Assembly: GCA_013042165.1 (NCBI GenBank)
Contig: JABDQT010000202.1
Location: 1-8,271 of the forward strand
Direction of reading: 5' to 3'
Source: Kiritimatiellales bacterium
GTDB lineage: Bacteria > Verrucomicrobiota > Kiritimatiellia > Kiritimatiellales > Pontiellaceae
DNA length: 8,271 nucleotides
Shown in pieces: positions 1-8,031 of the stretch (position 1 is the stretch's first letter; each line of letters opens with the position of its first letter). The notes beneath the pieces were generated by a model. It worked only from the letters and a program-made list of their open reading frames with translations. It ran no database searches and was not told the origin of the DNA. Position numbers and translations under genes: made by a program.

Positions 1-1
1 G

Positions 2-1342
2 ATCAAACTGCTCGACAACACGCAGACCAATGCGCCTGTTGATCCGGGCATGCTTGCCGGCATCGGCTCCATATCCGTAAAGCTTGTCGACGGCAAGCTG
101 CGGGTCAACAGCATCACTGTACCAAGCCCTTCCGGATTCACGGTCACCAACATCTTCCATCTCGCCAACATTGATGTGTCCATTCAACCCGAATCCATCT
201 TTTCGGATCAGGTCGTCATCAATGAGATTTTCGTCAATTCGCCCGAAGTCAATCTGGAGCAGACGAAGACCCGCGGCAATGTGGCCGAACTGCAGGCGAT
301 ACTGAGCAGCTTCGCACCGCCAAAGGGCGATGTAAATGCAGTCCAGTCTGCGCCGAAGAGCATACCTGCTTCAGCCCCGGTCCCGCTTGCCGAGCAACCC
401 GTGCTGCTGCACGCCCTGATCGTGACCAACTTCGCTGTAAACCTGACGCTTCCGGTCGAAACAAATAAACAGACCGTCGTGCGGGCGCAGCGTACGGAAA
501 CCAACAGCATCGTTGAGGTTGCAGCGGCCAAGGCAGCGGGAACCAACATGCAGGCAGTAGCCGAGAAGGTAATCAATAAAGGGCCGCTTCCTCTTGTCGG
601 CCTGACGCTCCTCAAAGTGGAACCCCTGAAAGGTCTGCTCACAATCAACGGTCTCCGGATTGCCAATCCGCCGGGCTTCGCCAACAAATATCTGGTCGAA
701 CTTCCGGTATTCACGCTCGATCTTGACCCGGATTCGATCCAGTCGGACACGCTCTTGATCCGGGACATTCTGATGGAGAAGCCGCGGATCGCCTATGAGC
801 GTAAAATTCTGACCGACAACATCAAGGCCTTCCAAAAGGAGATCGAAAAGGCCATTGGCAAACCAAAGAGTGATACCCCCAAAGAGAATCAGAAGGAAGA
901 GGCCGGCGAGCCGGACAAGAAAGAGGGGCAAAAAGTGATTATTGAGCATCTGCTGGCTAAAGGCGGTCTGGTTCGCGCCAAGCTCTCGGCCCTGCCGACT
1001 GCGCCCATCCCGCTCCCGAATATTGAAATCAACGATCTGGGCAAGGGGAAAGAGGACGAGTCGCAAGGTACTGATATCGAAGACGCCCTCACCGAAATCG
1101 GCAACACATTCTATGAAACCATCATCGGCTCCGTTTCCAGTGCGACCGGTTTTGCCGGCGATGCGCTCAAGGGTGTCGGCGGACTCGGTTTCGATGCGCT
1201 TGGAAAAATGACAGGCGGCACTACCAACGCCGTCCCCGTCCGGGCTGAAACATCCGCCGCTGAAATGCCCGATGAAGCAGACGACGAAGCGCCGAAGCGC
1301 AAACGCCGCAGACCGGGCGGAAGACCCCGGCTCATCAACTAG
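2..1342 (+). CDS. AsmA-like envelope protein, 5' truncated by window edge
   Basis: The reading frame is open to the left edge, so the true start lies outside; 446 residues are visible and the first internal ATG is at 50. Counting from that Met, residues 15-71 and 195-251 align without gaps as a 57-residue repeat with about 16 identities (shared G-L, N, P-GF, P-SI-SD, I--I, P, E). Each unit is a run of alternating beta-strands of the kind found in AsmA/DUF748-like proteins, which sit in the inner membrane and periplasm and are linked to outer-membrane lipid homeostasis. A further strand segment follows at 296-330, after a charged K/E-rich linker (271-295). A Gly/Ala-rich amphipathic segment (353-390) and a very basic tail (KRKRRRPGG) close the protein. 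No signal peptide can be judged because the N-terminus is missing. It converges on the helicase gene across a shared terminator. Membership of the AsmA group is from fold pattern and recall of similar PVC proteins; the exact function is unknown. Confidence 0.7.
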   Translation: MKLLDNTQTNAPVDPGMLAGIGSISVKLVDGKLRVNSITVPSPSGFTVTNIFHLANIDVSIQPESIFSDQVVINEIFVNSPEVNLEQTKTRGNVAELQAILSSFAPPKGDVNAVQSAPKSIPASAPVPLAEQPVLLHALIVTNFAVNLTLPVETNKQTVVRAQRTETNSIVEVAAAKAAGTNMQAVAEKVINKGPLPLVGLTLLKVEPLKGLLTINGLRIANPPGFANKYLVELPVFTLDLDPDSIQSDTLLIRDILMEKPRIAYERKILTDNIKAFQKEIEKAIGKPKSDTPKENQKEEAGEPDKKEGQKVIIEHLLAKGGLVRAKLSALPTAPIPLPNIEINDLGKGKEDESQGTDIEDALTEIGNTFYETIIGSVSSATGFAGDALKGVGGLGFDALGKMTGGTTNAVPVRAETSAAEMPDEADDEAPKRKRRRPGGRPRLIN

Positions 1343-1352
1343 GTCACGGCAC

Positions 1353-1384
1353 AAAAAAAACCCCGCTCGTTGGCGGGGCTTTTT
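1353..1384. terminator. Bidirectional intrinsic terminator
   Basis: A perfect 6-bp GC stem (CCCCGC at 1361-1366, GCGGGG at 1373-1378, loop TCGTTG) is flanked by eight A on the left (1353-1360) and five T on the right (1380-1384). It therefore has a U-tract in both directions. It lies 10 bp after the AsmA-like stop and 24 bp beyond the helicase stop, so it can end both convergent transcripts. Confidence 0.9.
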
Positions 1385-1408
1385 CTTATCGTTGCCGGCA
1401 GTTGGCGG

Positions 1409-3256
1409 TTAGCGGGACGGCCGACCGCCCCCTCTGCGGGGGCCTCCGGAACGATGCGGGCCGCCGCCATGCGGACGACGTCCTCCGTGCCGTCCGCCAC
1501 TCGGGGCTCCGGTACGCGGCCGACGCTTGCGCGGCGGCGCCGGCGGAAGCTCTTCGAGCATCTCTTCCGGCGGCATCAGGCACTTCAGTTCCATGCCGAG
1601 CAGTTCCTCGATCTTCGGCAGCTCGAACGACTCCATTTCGCATGCAAAGGTGATCGACTGACCCGTGGCGCCGGCACGGCCGGTGCGGCCGATACGGTGT
1701 ACATAGTCATCCGGATTTTCGGGAATATTAAAGTTCACCACATGGCTGACGCCATCGACGTGAATTCCCCGGCCGGCGACGTCGGTCGCCACCAGCACGG
1801 TCACCTTGCCCGCCCGGAAGTCTTCCAGAATGCGCATGCGCTTTTTCTGCGTTACGGCACCGGAGAGCATTTCGCACTTATGGCCATAGCGATCGAGATC
1901 CTCGGAAAGACGCTCGGCCTGGTCGCGCCGGTTGGTGAAGATGATGATCCGCTCGGGATTGTCCTGCTTGATAATGTTGTAGAGCAACTGGAACTTCTGG
2001 TCATCGGTCACGATGAACACCTTCTGATCGACCGTATCCACGGCAACCTGTTCCGGCTCGATGTCGATGCGTTCGGGGTCAACCATCCAGGCCGACGCCA
2101 GCCGCATGACATCGTCCGAGAGGGTTGCGCTGAAAAGAACGGTCTGGCGCTTTTCCTTGGCAGGGGTCTTGTAGATGATGCGGCGCACATCAGGAATAAA
2201 GCCCATGTCGAGCATGCGGTCGGCTTCGTCGATCACCATGATTTCGGTAAAGCCCAGCTTGACTACATTCTTGGTTGCAAAGTCCAGCAGGCGGCCCGGT
2301 GTGGCCACCACGATATCGATCTGGTTATCCTCCAGTTCGCGCTGCTGCTTGTTGTAGTCCATGCCGCCGTAAAGCACGACGGTGCGCAGGCCCGTGAACT
2401 GGTTGAGCCCTTCGGAGTCGGCACCGATCTGCATGGCCAGCTCGCGGGTCGGCGCAATGATCAGCGCACGCGGACAACCCATGCTTTGCTTCGTAAGCGG
2501 GTTGTTCAGACAGTGGTTGATGATCGAAATCAGGAACGCGGCGGTCTTGCCGGTGCCGGTCTGGGCCCGGCCGGCCATATCCTTGCCCTTGAGTGTGCCG
2601 GGCAGGATTTCCCCCTGGATCGGCGTGGCATACTGCCAGCCCAGCGCATGAATGCTGCGCATCAGCCGCGGGTGCAGATCCAGATCGTGGAAGCGGATCT
2701 TGCCCTCTTCGGGCGCAATGGTGAACTCGGAAGCATCCCACGGCGTTTCTTCCGCTCTGGGTTTCGGGGCCTGTTTCGGAAGCGGCTTGAACTGATTCTC
2801 TTCGGGCCGGGGTTTGCGTTCCGGACGCGGTTTGCGCTCACCTTCCGGGCGCGGCTTGCGGGTTCTTTCCCGCTGCGGTTTTTCGGAGCCGCCTGCGCGG
2901 CGCTGACGAAGCCGCTTTTCGTATGCGATACGACGGTCCTCTTCTTCGGGGCGGAATTCCGCCATCCGAGCCTGCTCTTCGGCGGTCAGAACCAAAGGCT
3001 CATCTGCCTGCTTCGGCCGGCGCGGTCCCTGCGGCTTTTTCGCCCGTTGTGGACCCGCCCCTCCACCGCCTTGCGGCTTGCGGCGCTGTTGCGGGCGAGG
3101 TTTCTTTTTATCCCCCGGGCGCCACTCTTCCTGATGCGGTTTTGTTGGTGTTTTGCTTTGTTTCGCGGACGATGCTTTGTTTTGTTTTGTGGCTTCTTTT
3201 CGATTCGGCTCGTCCTTCTTGCCGAATACGGAAGCGATCTTTTTAATGAGGCTCAA
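1409..3256 (-). CDS. rhlB: DEAD-box ATP-dependent RNA helicase, RhlB-like
   Basis: A 615-residue ATP-dependent RNA helicase that unwinds short RNA duplexes (RNA decay or ribosome assembly, cytoplasm). The core carries all the family motifs: Q motif around 207-214 (GWQYATPIQ region), motif I AQTGTGKT 231-238, Ia PTRELA 269-274, Ib TPGRLLD 319-325, II DEAD 343-346, III SAT 376-378, IV IIIF 437-440, V ATDVAGRGI 490-498, VI HRIGRTGRAG 520-529. Phrases such as QKKRMRILEDF and SITFACE, and the RTGAP tail, resemble E. coli RhlB most; assignment within the RhlE/RhlB/DeaD group is tentative. The N-terminal 180 residues are a disordered Lys/Arg/Pro-rich extension with three RKPRPE hexads (133-138, 141-146, 147-152); the C-terminal 40 residues are Arg/Gly-rich. 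RhlB is about 420 residues, so these tails are extra. The start is TTG (3254-3256) preceded by AAAGGA at 8 nt; no ATG fits in frame nearby. Confidence 0.95.
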   Translation of the reverse strand: MSLIKKIASVFGKKDEPNRKEATKQNKASSAKQSKTPTKPHQEEWRPGDKKKPRPQQRRKPQGGGGAGPQRAKKPQGPRRPKQADEPLVLTAEEQARMAEFRPEEEDRRIAYEKRLRQRRAGGSEKPQRERTRKPRPEGERKPRPERKPRPEENQFKPLPKQAPKPRAEETPWDASEFTIAPEEGKIRFHDLDLHPRLMRSIHALGWQYATPIQGEILPGTLKGKDMAGRAQTGTGKTAAFLISIINHCLNNPLTKQSMGCPRALIIAPTRELAMQIGADSEGLNQFTGLRTVVLYGGMDYNKQQRELEDNQIDIVVATPGRLLDFATKNVVKLGFTEIMVIDEADRMLDMGFIPDVRRIIYKTPAKEKRQTVLFSATLSDDVMRLASAWMVDPERIDIEPEQVAVDTVDQKVFIVTDDQKFQLLYNIIKQDNPERIIIFTNRRDQAERLSEDLDRYGHKCEMLSGAVTQKKRMRILEDFRAGKVTVLVATDVAGRGIHVDGVSHVVNFNIPENPDDYVHRIGRTGRAGATGQSITFACEMESFELPKIEELLGMELKCLMPPEEMLEELPPAPPRKRRPRTGAPSGGRHGGRRPHGGGPHRSGGPRRGGGRPSR

Positions 3257-3283
3257 TGTCCTGTTCCTTTCGCATCCGAAAGG
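3257..3283 (-). promoter_or_regulatory. Helicase ribosome-binding site inside a leader hairpin
   Basis: On the minus strand CCTTTCG, loop GATG, CGAAAGG form a perfect 7-bp hairpin (3266-3283). The 3' arm holds five of the six bases of the AAAGGA Shine-Dalgarno sequence (3265-3270), 8 nt before the TTG start. Folding would hide the ribosome-binding site. This, with the weak start codon, suggests translational control; the structure is seen, the regulation is inferred. Confidence 0.55.
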
Positions 3284-3285
3284 GC

Positions 3286-3387
3286 TGGAAGAATGGATTA
3301 CTGGATCCGTGTTTCTGTCAAATGGGTTGTTTCAATGCCTCCTTCAGGCAGATAAAAAATCTCAGTAGTCCAAAATCCATTCTTCCA
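3286..3387. repeat. Perfect 14-bp inverted repeat bounding the intergenic gap
   Basis: TGGAAGAATGGATT (3286-3299) is exactly repeated in inverse orientation as AATCCATTCTTCCA (3374-3387), with 74 bp between. A few bases further in, both arms continue with a gapped TGGA match. The right arm ends exactly at the last base before the stop codon of the phosphoglycerate-mutase-like gene. No target-site duplication flanks it. It could be a pair of operator sites, a transcribed stem, or a short non-autonomous repeat. The interior also has a small 5-bp hairpin (3336-3350). Confidence 0.6.
3293..3321 (-). promoter_or_regulatory. Possible sigma-70-type promoter for the helicase gene
   Basis: A perfect TTGACA -35 hexamer lies at 3316-3321 on the minus strand. 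The -10 is poor: ATCCAT (3293-3298) with 17-bp spacing or TAATCC (3295-3300) with 15 bp. It would begin transcription about 30-40 bp before the TTG start. The -10 overlaps one arm of the 14-bp inverted repeat, so a protein bound there could block it. Confidence 0.3.
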
Positions 3388-3404
3388 TCATCGTTCGGAT
3401 GATG
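3386..3404 (-). other. Small hairpin across the apgM-like stop codon
   Basis: CATCATC (3386-3392) and GATGATG (3398-3404) form a 7-bp stem with a 5-base loop that includes the TGA stop. No proper U-tract follows, so it is not a convincing terminator; it may be chance or may help stabilise the 3' end. Confidence 0.3.
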
Positions 3405-4584
3405 CGTTTAGTATTTGTTGTATCCACTCGCAGGCCATGCACTGTGCATTTCCTTCGTTCACGTTCTCATCGAACGCGGCCTGCGTATTCAGGTCTCCCA
3501 CCGGTCCTTTCATGACCGCCATGGGAACGGGCTCGGAGGTATGCCCCTTGAGGGCTACCGGCGTGCGGTGATCCGTGCACAGCATCAACGTGTAGGCTTC
3601 GCCGCGTTCTTCCAGCCATTGGAGAACCGGCGCGCATACCTTGGCATCGAACTCTTCGATGGCAAACGTCTTCTTCTGTGCGTCACCCAAGTGCCCGCAT
3701 TCATCCGGCGCTTCGATATGGATGAAGACAAAGTCTTCCCGTTCCAGTATCTCGAACGCCGCATCTACCTTGCCTTGATAATTGGTATCAAGGAAGCCGG
3801 TCGCACCGACCACGTCGGGTGCTTCCAAACCGGCCAGCTTTGCGATGCCCTTCAGCAGGTCGACCGCGGAAATGACACCGCCGCCCAGACCATAGAGGGA
3901 CCTGTATGATTCCAGCTGCATGGCGTTGCCCTGCCCCCACAGCCAGATTTGCGTTGCGGGCTTTTTCCCTTCCGCAATCCGCTTTTGATTCACCGGATGA
4001 TCCGCAAACACTGCTTTTGACAACTCCATCAGTTCGCGCAGTTCATCCTGTCGATCTCCTGCCGGCAGGTTTCCTTCCACCGGCTTGTCCGAGATCTCGT
4101 GCGGCGGGGTGCATGCGCACCCGGCCGGCCCGCCATTCCAAATCAGCAAATGGCGGTATTGCACGCCGGGATGGAAGGTCAGCCCTTCGCGGCCCAGCTT
4201 TTCCTGAAGCGAGCCGATCAGGGCCCGCCCCTCTTCCGTGGTAATGTGTCCGGCGGAATAATCATCCATCACCCCGTCGACCACCGTGACCAGATTGCAG
4301 CGAAACGCCACATCCTGCGGGGTCATCGGGATTTCCGCGCCGGCGGCTTCGATCGGTGCGCGGCCGGTATAGTTCAGCGCCGCGTCATAGCCGAGCAGTG
4401 CCAAATTGGCCACATCGCTTCCGGGCGGCATACCTTCCGGAACCGTCTGCACCATACGCACTTCGCCCGCCGCCGCAATCTTTCCGATCGTCGGAATGCT
4501 CGCGGCCTGGAGCGGGGTCTTGTCACCCAGCGATGCCACGGGGTAATCCCCCATCCCATCGCCAACTAAAACCACGGTCTTCAT
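3388..4584 (-). CDS. apgM: Archaeal-type cofactor-independent phosphoglycerate mutase family protein (possible homoserine kinase)
   Basis: A 398-residue cytoplasmic enzyme of the alkaline-phosphatase-like metalloenzyme superfamily. Archaeal ApgM interconverts 2- and 3-phosphoglycerate; a bacterial branch (TIGR02535-type) has been proposed to be homoserine kinase in threonine synthesis. Visible landmarks: VGDGMGD at 7-13 (metal-binding Asp9), PPGSDVANLALLGYD at 53-67 with the phospho-acceptor Ser56, DYSAGHITT 108-116, YRHL 143-146, IWLWGQG 213-219, EAPDECGH 291-298, CTDH 336-339 and GHTSEPVP 347-354. The length fits the family. The start chosen is the ATG at 4582-4584, which has GGAG at 8 nt and begins directly with the conserved MKTVVLVGDG; the frame extends 23 codons further upstream without a better start or conservation. 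It lies divergent to speA and 131 bp upstream of the helicase, in the same direction. The family is clear; which of the two reactions it performs is not decidable here. Confidence 0.9.
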   Translation of the reverse strand: MKTVVLVGDGMGDYPVASLGDKTPLQAASIPTIGKIAAAGEVRMVQTVPEGMPPGSDVANLALLGYDAALNYTGRAPIEAAGAEIPMTPQDVAFRCNLVTVVDGVMDDYSAGHITTEEGRALIGSLQEKLGREGLTFHPGVQYRHLLIWNGGPAGCACTPPHEISDKPVEGNLPAGDRQDELRELMELSKAVFADHPVNQKRIAEGKKPATQIWLWGQGNAMQLESYRSLYGLGGGVISAVDLLKGIAKLAGLEAPDVVGATGFLDTNYQGKVDAAFEILEREDFVFIHIEAPDECGHLGDAQKKTFAIEEFDAKVCAPVLQWLEERGEAYTLMLCTDHRTPVALKGHTSEPVPMAVMKGPVGDLNTQAAFDENVNEGNAQCMACEWIQQILNASSER

Positions 4585-4640
4585 TGAAAATTCTCCAAAC
4601 AATTGCGCGGGAATCTCTCGGAAATGTCTCCAAAAGGCAA

Positions 4641-4650
4641 TTCTTAAGAA
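4641..4650. promoter_or_regulatory. Palindrome TTCTTAAGAA in the divergent promoter region
   Basis: A perfect 10-bp palindrome sits near the middle of the 136-bp gap between the divergent apgM-like and speA genes, where a shared operator would be expected. It is AT-rich and short, so chance is possible. I found no clear -35/-10 pair on either strand of this gap. Confidence 0.25.
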
Positions 4651-4675
4651 CATTCAATTACGGGTAGGCGAAACC

Positions 4676-4704
4676 ACCTTTTTAACGCCCACGGCCAAAA
4701 AGGT
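4676..4704 (+). promoter_or_regulatory. Hairpin in the speA leader
   Basis: ACCTTTTT (4676-4683) and AAAAAGGT (4697-4704) make a perfect 8-bp stem with a 13-base loop, ending about 17-20 bases before the speA start. The only purine-rich candidate ribosome-binding site, AAAAAGG, lies in its right arm and is too far from the start to be convincing. It could be an operator dyad or an RNA leader structure. Confidence 0.35.
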
Positions 4705-4720
4705 CTTTCCAAAACAGTTT

Positions 4721-6646
<1,926 letters not shown>

Positions 6647-6652
6647 GCGGGT

Positions 6653-6681
6653 TTGACGTTTCAGCACCAACGCGCTACCTT
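6653..6681 (+). promoter_or_regulatory. Possible promoter after speA
   Basis: TTGACG (6653-6658) and TACCTT (6676-6681) are 17 bp apart, beginning just after the speA stop. The -35 matches five of six consensus bases, the -10 only three. If used, it would start a leader of about 130 nt that contains the Y-shaped element and the heptamer array before the cystathionine enzyme gene. Confidence 0.35.
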
Positions 6682-6726
6682 CTGCGCACTATTCTTGAAA
6701 TCATGATCGGAAAAGTCTTTTTGCGG

Positions 6727-6780
6727 ATTGGAGGGGCGGAGGCTCTCCGCCCGTGGACGCACAGCGTGCGTCCCTCCAGT
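6727..6780. repeat. Y-shaped palindromic element (two hairpins closed by an outer stem)
   Basis: Three nested pairings use nearly every base. Hairpin 1: GGGCGGAG (6734-6741), loop GCT, CTCCGCCC (6745-6752), 8 bp. Hairpin 2: GGACGCAC (6755-6762), loop AGC, GTGCGTCC (6766-6773), 8 bp. Outer stem: 6727-6733 with 6774-6780, 7 bp including one G-T wobble. Only two bases (GT, 6753-6754) separate the hairpins. The result is a compact three-way junction or cruciform. There is no U-tract, so it is not a standard terminator. It looks like a dispersed REP/BIME-type intergenic repeat; no second copy is in this window. Confidence 0.75.
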
Positions 6781-6790
6781 TGACCAAGCC

Positions 6791-6811
6791 AATACGAAAT
6801 ACGTAATACGG
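6791..6811 (+). repeat. Heptamer repeat array, 3 units of AATACGN
   Basis: Three contiguous copies of AATACGN (N = A, T, G in turn) occupy the 21 bp ending 7 bp before the ATG at 6819. A diverged array of the same unit precedes the next gene (8032-8059). The array occupies the area where a Shine-Dalgarno sequence would be expected, and none is visible. Confidence 0.7.
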
Positions 6812-6818
6812 TTTACAT

Positions 6819-7961
6819 ATGAAATTCGATACAGCAGCCATTCACATCGGACAGGAACCGGACCGGGAAACCGGAGCCGTGATTCCACCGGTCTACCTGA
6901 CCTCCACCTTTGCCCAGCTTGAGCCCGGCGAAACGCGCGGTTACGACTACACCCGCTCCGGCAACCCCGGCTTTGACCGGCTCGGCGCAACGCTCGCCCA
7001 GCTCGAACAGGCGGAATACGCCACCGTATTCGGCAGTGGCATGGCCGCCGTGACCGCCGTCATCTCCACCCTCTCCGCCGGTGATCATGTGGTGGCCGAG
7101 GAAAATATCTACGGCTGCACCTATCGCATCTACGACAAGGTGTTCAAAAAGTTTGGCGTCACCATCAGTTATGTCGACCTCTCCGATCCGGCCAACTATG
7201 CCGAAATCCAAAAGCAGCAGCCTGCGCTGGTCTGGATCGAGTCGCCCACCAATCCGTTGCTGAAGATCATCGACATCGAAGCGGTCGCGAAGGCCGCACA
7301 TGATGCCGGCACGGAGCTGCTGGTCGATAATACGTTTGCATCGCCCTGTTTCCAGAATCCGCTGACCCTCGGAGCCGACCTCAGCCTGTCGAGCACCACC
7401 AAATATATCAACGGACACTCGGACTGCCTTGGCGGCGTGGTCTGCACCAACTCCAACGACTGGAATGAAAAGATGATCTTTGCCCAGAAGGCGATCGGTC
7501 TCAATCCGTCGCCGTTCGACTGCTGGCTGATTTCGCGCGGTATCAAGACGCTCGGCATCCGCATGGAAAAGCATGCGGCCAATGCGCTGAAGGTTGCCGA
7601 ATTCCTCGAAGGGCTCGACTGCACGGCAACGGTTCGTTATCCGTTTCTGCCTTCGCACCCGCAGCACGAACTGGCCAAAAAACAGATGCGCGGCGGCAGC
7701 GGAATTGTGACCGCCATCTTTAACCTGCCGCTGGAGCAGGTCGTTCAGCTGGTCTCCAATCTGAAACTGTTCGCGCTGGCCGAAAGCCTCGGCGGTATTG
7801 AGTCGCTCATCTGCCATCCGGCCTCCATGACCCATGCTTCCATTCCCCGGGCCGAGCGCGAAGCGGTCGGCATCACCGATGGCCTCGTGCGCTTCTCCGT
7901 CGGCATCGAAGACGCCGACGACCTGATCGAAGACATCCAAACCTCACTTAACAATCTATAA
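6819..7961 (+). CDS. Cystathionine gamma-synthase / gamma-lyase family PLP enzyme
   Basis: A 380-residue cytoplasmic transsulfuration enzyme. It either joins an activated homoserine ester and cysteine to give cystathionine (MetB) or splits cystathionine to cysteine (CTH/MccB). The sequence is collinear with both: GYDYTRSGNP at 41-50, SGM 73-75 (phosphate loop), IYGCTYR 97-103 (Tyr98, Arg103), ESPTNPLLKIID 141-152, VDNTFASP 169-176 (Asp170 contacts the PLP ring nitrogen), SSTTKYINGHSD 191-202 with Schiff-base Lys195, SRGIKTLGIRM 239-249, LPSHPQHELAKKQMRG 277-292, LAESLGGIESL 320-330 (Glu322), MTHAS 337-341. Overall wording is closest to eukaryote-like gamma-lyases, but Asp43 stands where lyases usually have Glu and E. 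coli MetB has Asp. The gene start is the only ATG fitting the conserved N-terminus; no Shine-Dalgarno is visible. A second enzyme of the superfamily starts 100 bp downstream, which suggests a division of labour between synthase and lyase. I leave the symbol blank because the reaction is undecided. Confidence 0.93.
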   Translation: MKFDTAAIHIGQEPDRETGAVIPPVYLTSTFAQLEPGETRGYDYTRSGNPGFDRLGATLAQLEQAEYATVFGSGMAAVTAVISTLSAGDHVVAEENIYGCTYRIYDKVFKKFGVTISYVDLSDPANYAEIQKQQPALVWIESPTNPLLKIIDIEAVAKAAHDAGTELLVDNTFASPCFQNPLTLGADLSLSSTTKYINGHSDCLGGVVCTNSNDWNEKMIFAQKAIGLNPSPFDCWLISRGIKTLGIRMEKHAANALKVAEFLEGLDCTATVRYPFLPSHPQHELAKKQMRGGSGIVTAIFNLPLEQVVQLVSNLKLFALAESLGGIESLICHPASMTHASIPRAEREAVGITDGLVRFSVGIEDADDLIEDIQTSLNNL

Positions 7962-7965
7962 AGAA

Positions 7966-8010
7966 GAACCACAGATGAACCCCCATTCACTCCGATCTAA
8001 TTTATGAACA
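7966..8010. repeat. Possible degenerate CACAGAT-type intergenic repeat
   Basis: The gap after the cystathionine enzyme begins with AGAACCACAGATGAAC and continues with imperfect echoes (CAC--CGAT-TAA, TATGAACA). From memory this resembles dispersed ACCACAGATGAACAC-type short repeats found between genes in several environmental phyla. Only one clear unit is present, so the call is weak. Confidence 0.25.
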
Positions 8011-8031
8011 AATATCAAACCAGCATCACTG

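Noticed and set aside
3338..3344. Strong AAGGAGG Shine-Dalgarno-like sequence on the minus strand in the 3257-3387 gap
   Set aside because: No start codon at proper spacing opens a frame longer than a few codons; it is part of a small hairpin instead.
1370..3355. 661-codon open frame on the plus strand opposite the helicase gene
   Set aside because: It is an antisense shadow in GC-rich DNA: it mirrors every helicase motif, starts inside the terminator and has no recognisable domain.
3286..3387. Insertion of a complete transposable element
   Set aside because: The 102-bp interval has no coding capacity and no target-site duplication, so only a repeat or operator pair can be claimed.
4585..4653. 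Upstream 23-codon extension of the apgM-like gene
   Set aside because: The family begins with the MKTVVLVGDG block, and that ATG has GGAG at the right distance; the extension has neither.
6727..6780. tRNA or intrinsic terminator reading of the Y-shaped element
   Set aside because: It lacks the T-loop, the anticodon arm and CCA-end layout of a tRNA, and no U-tract follows on either strand.
6813..7940. 375-codon open frame opposite the cystathionine enzyme, and a similar frame opposite the AsmA-like gene (371-1354)
   Set aside because: Both are shadows without known domains or a ribosome-binding site.
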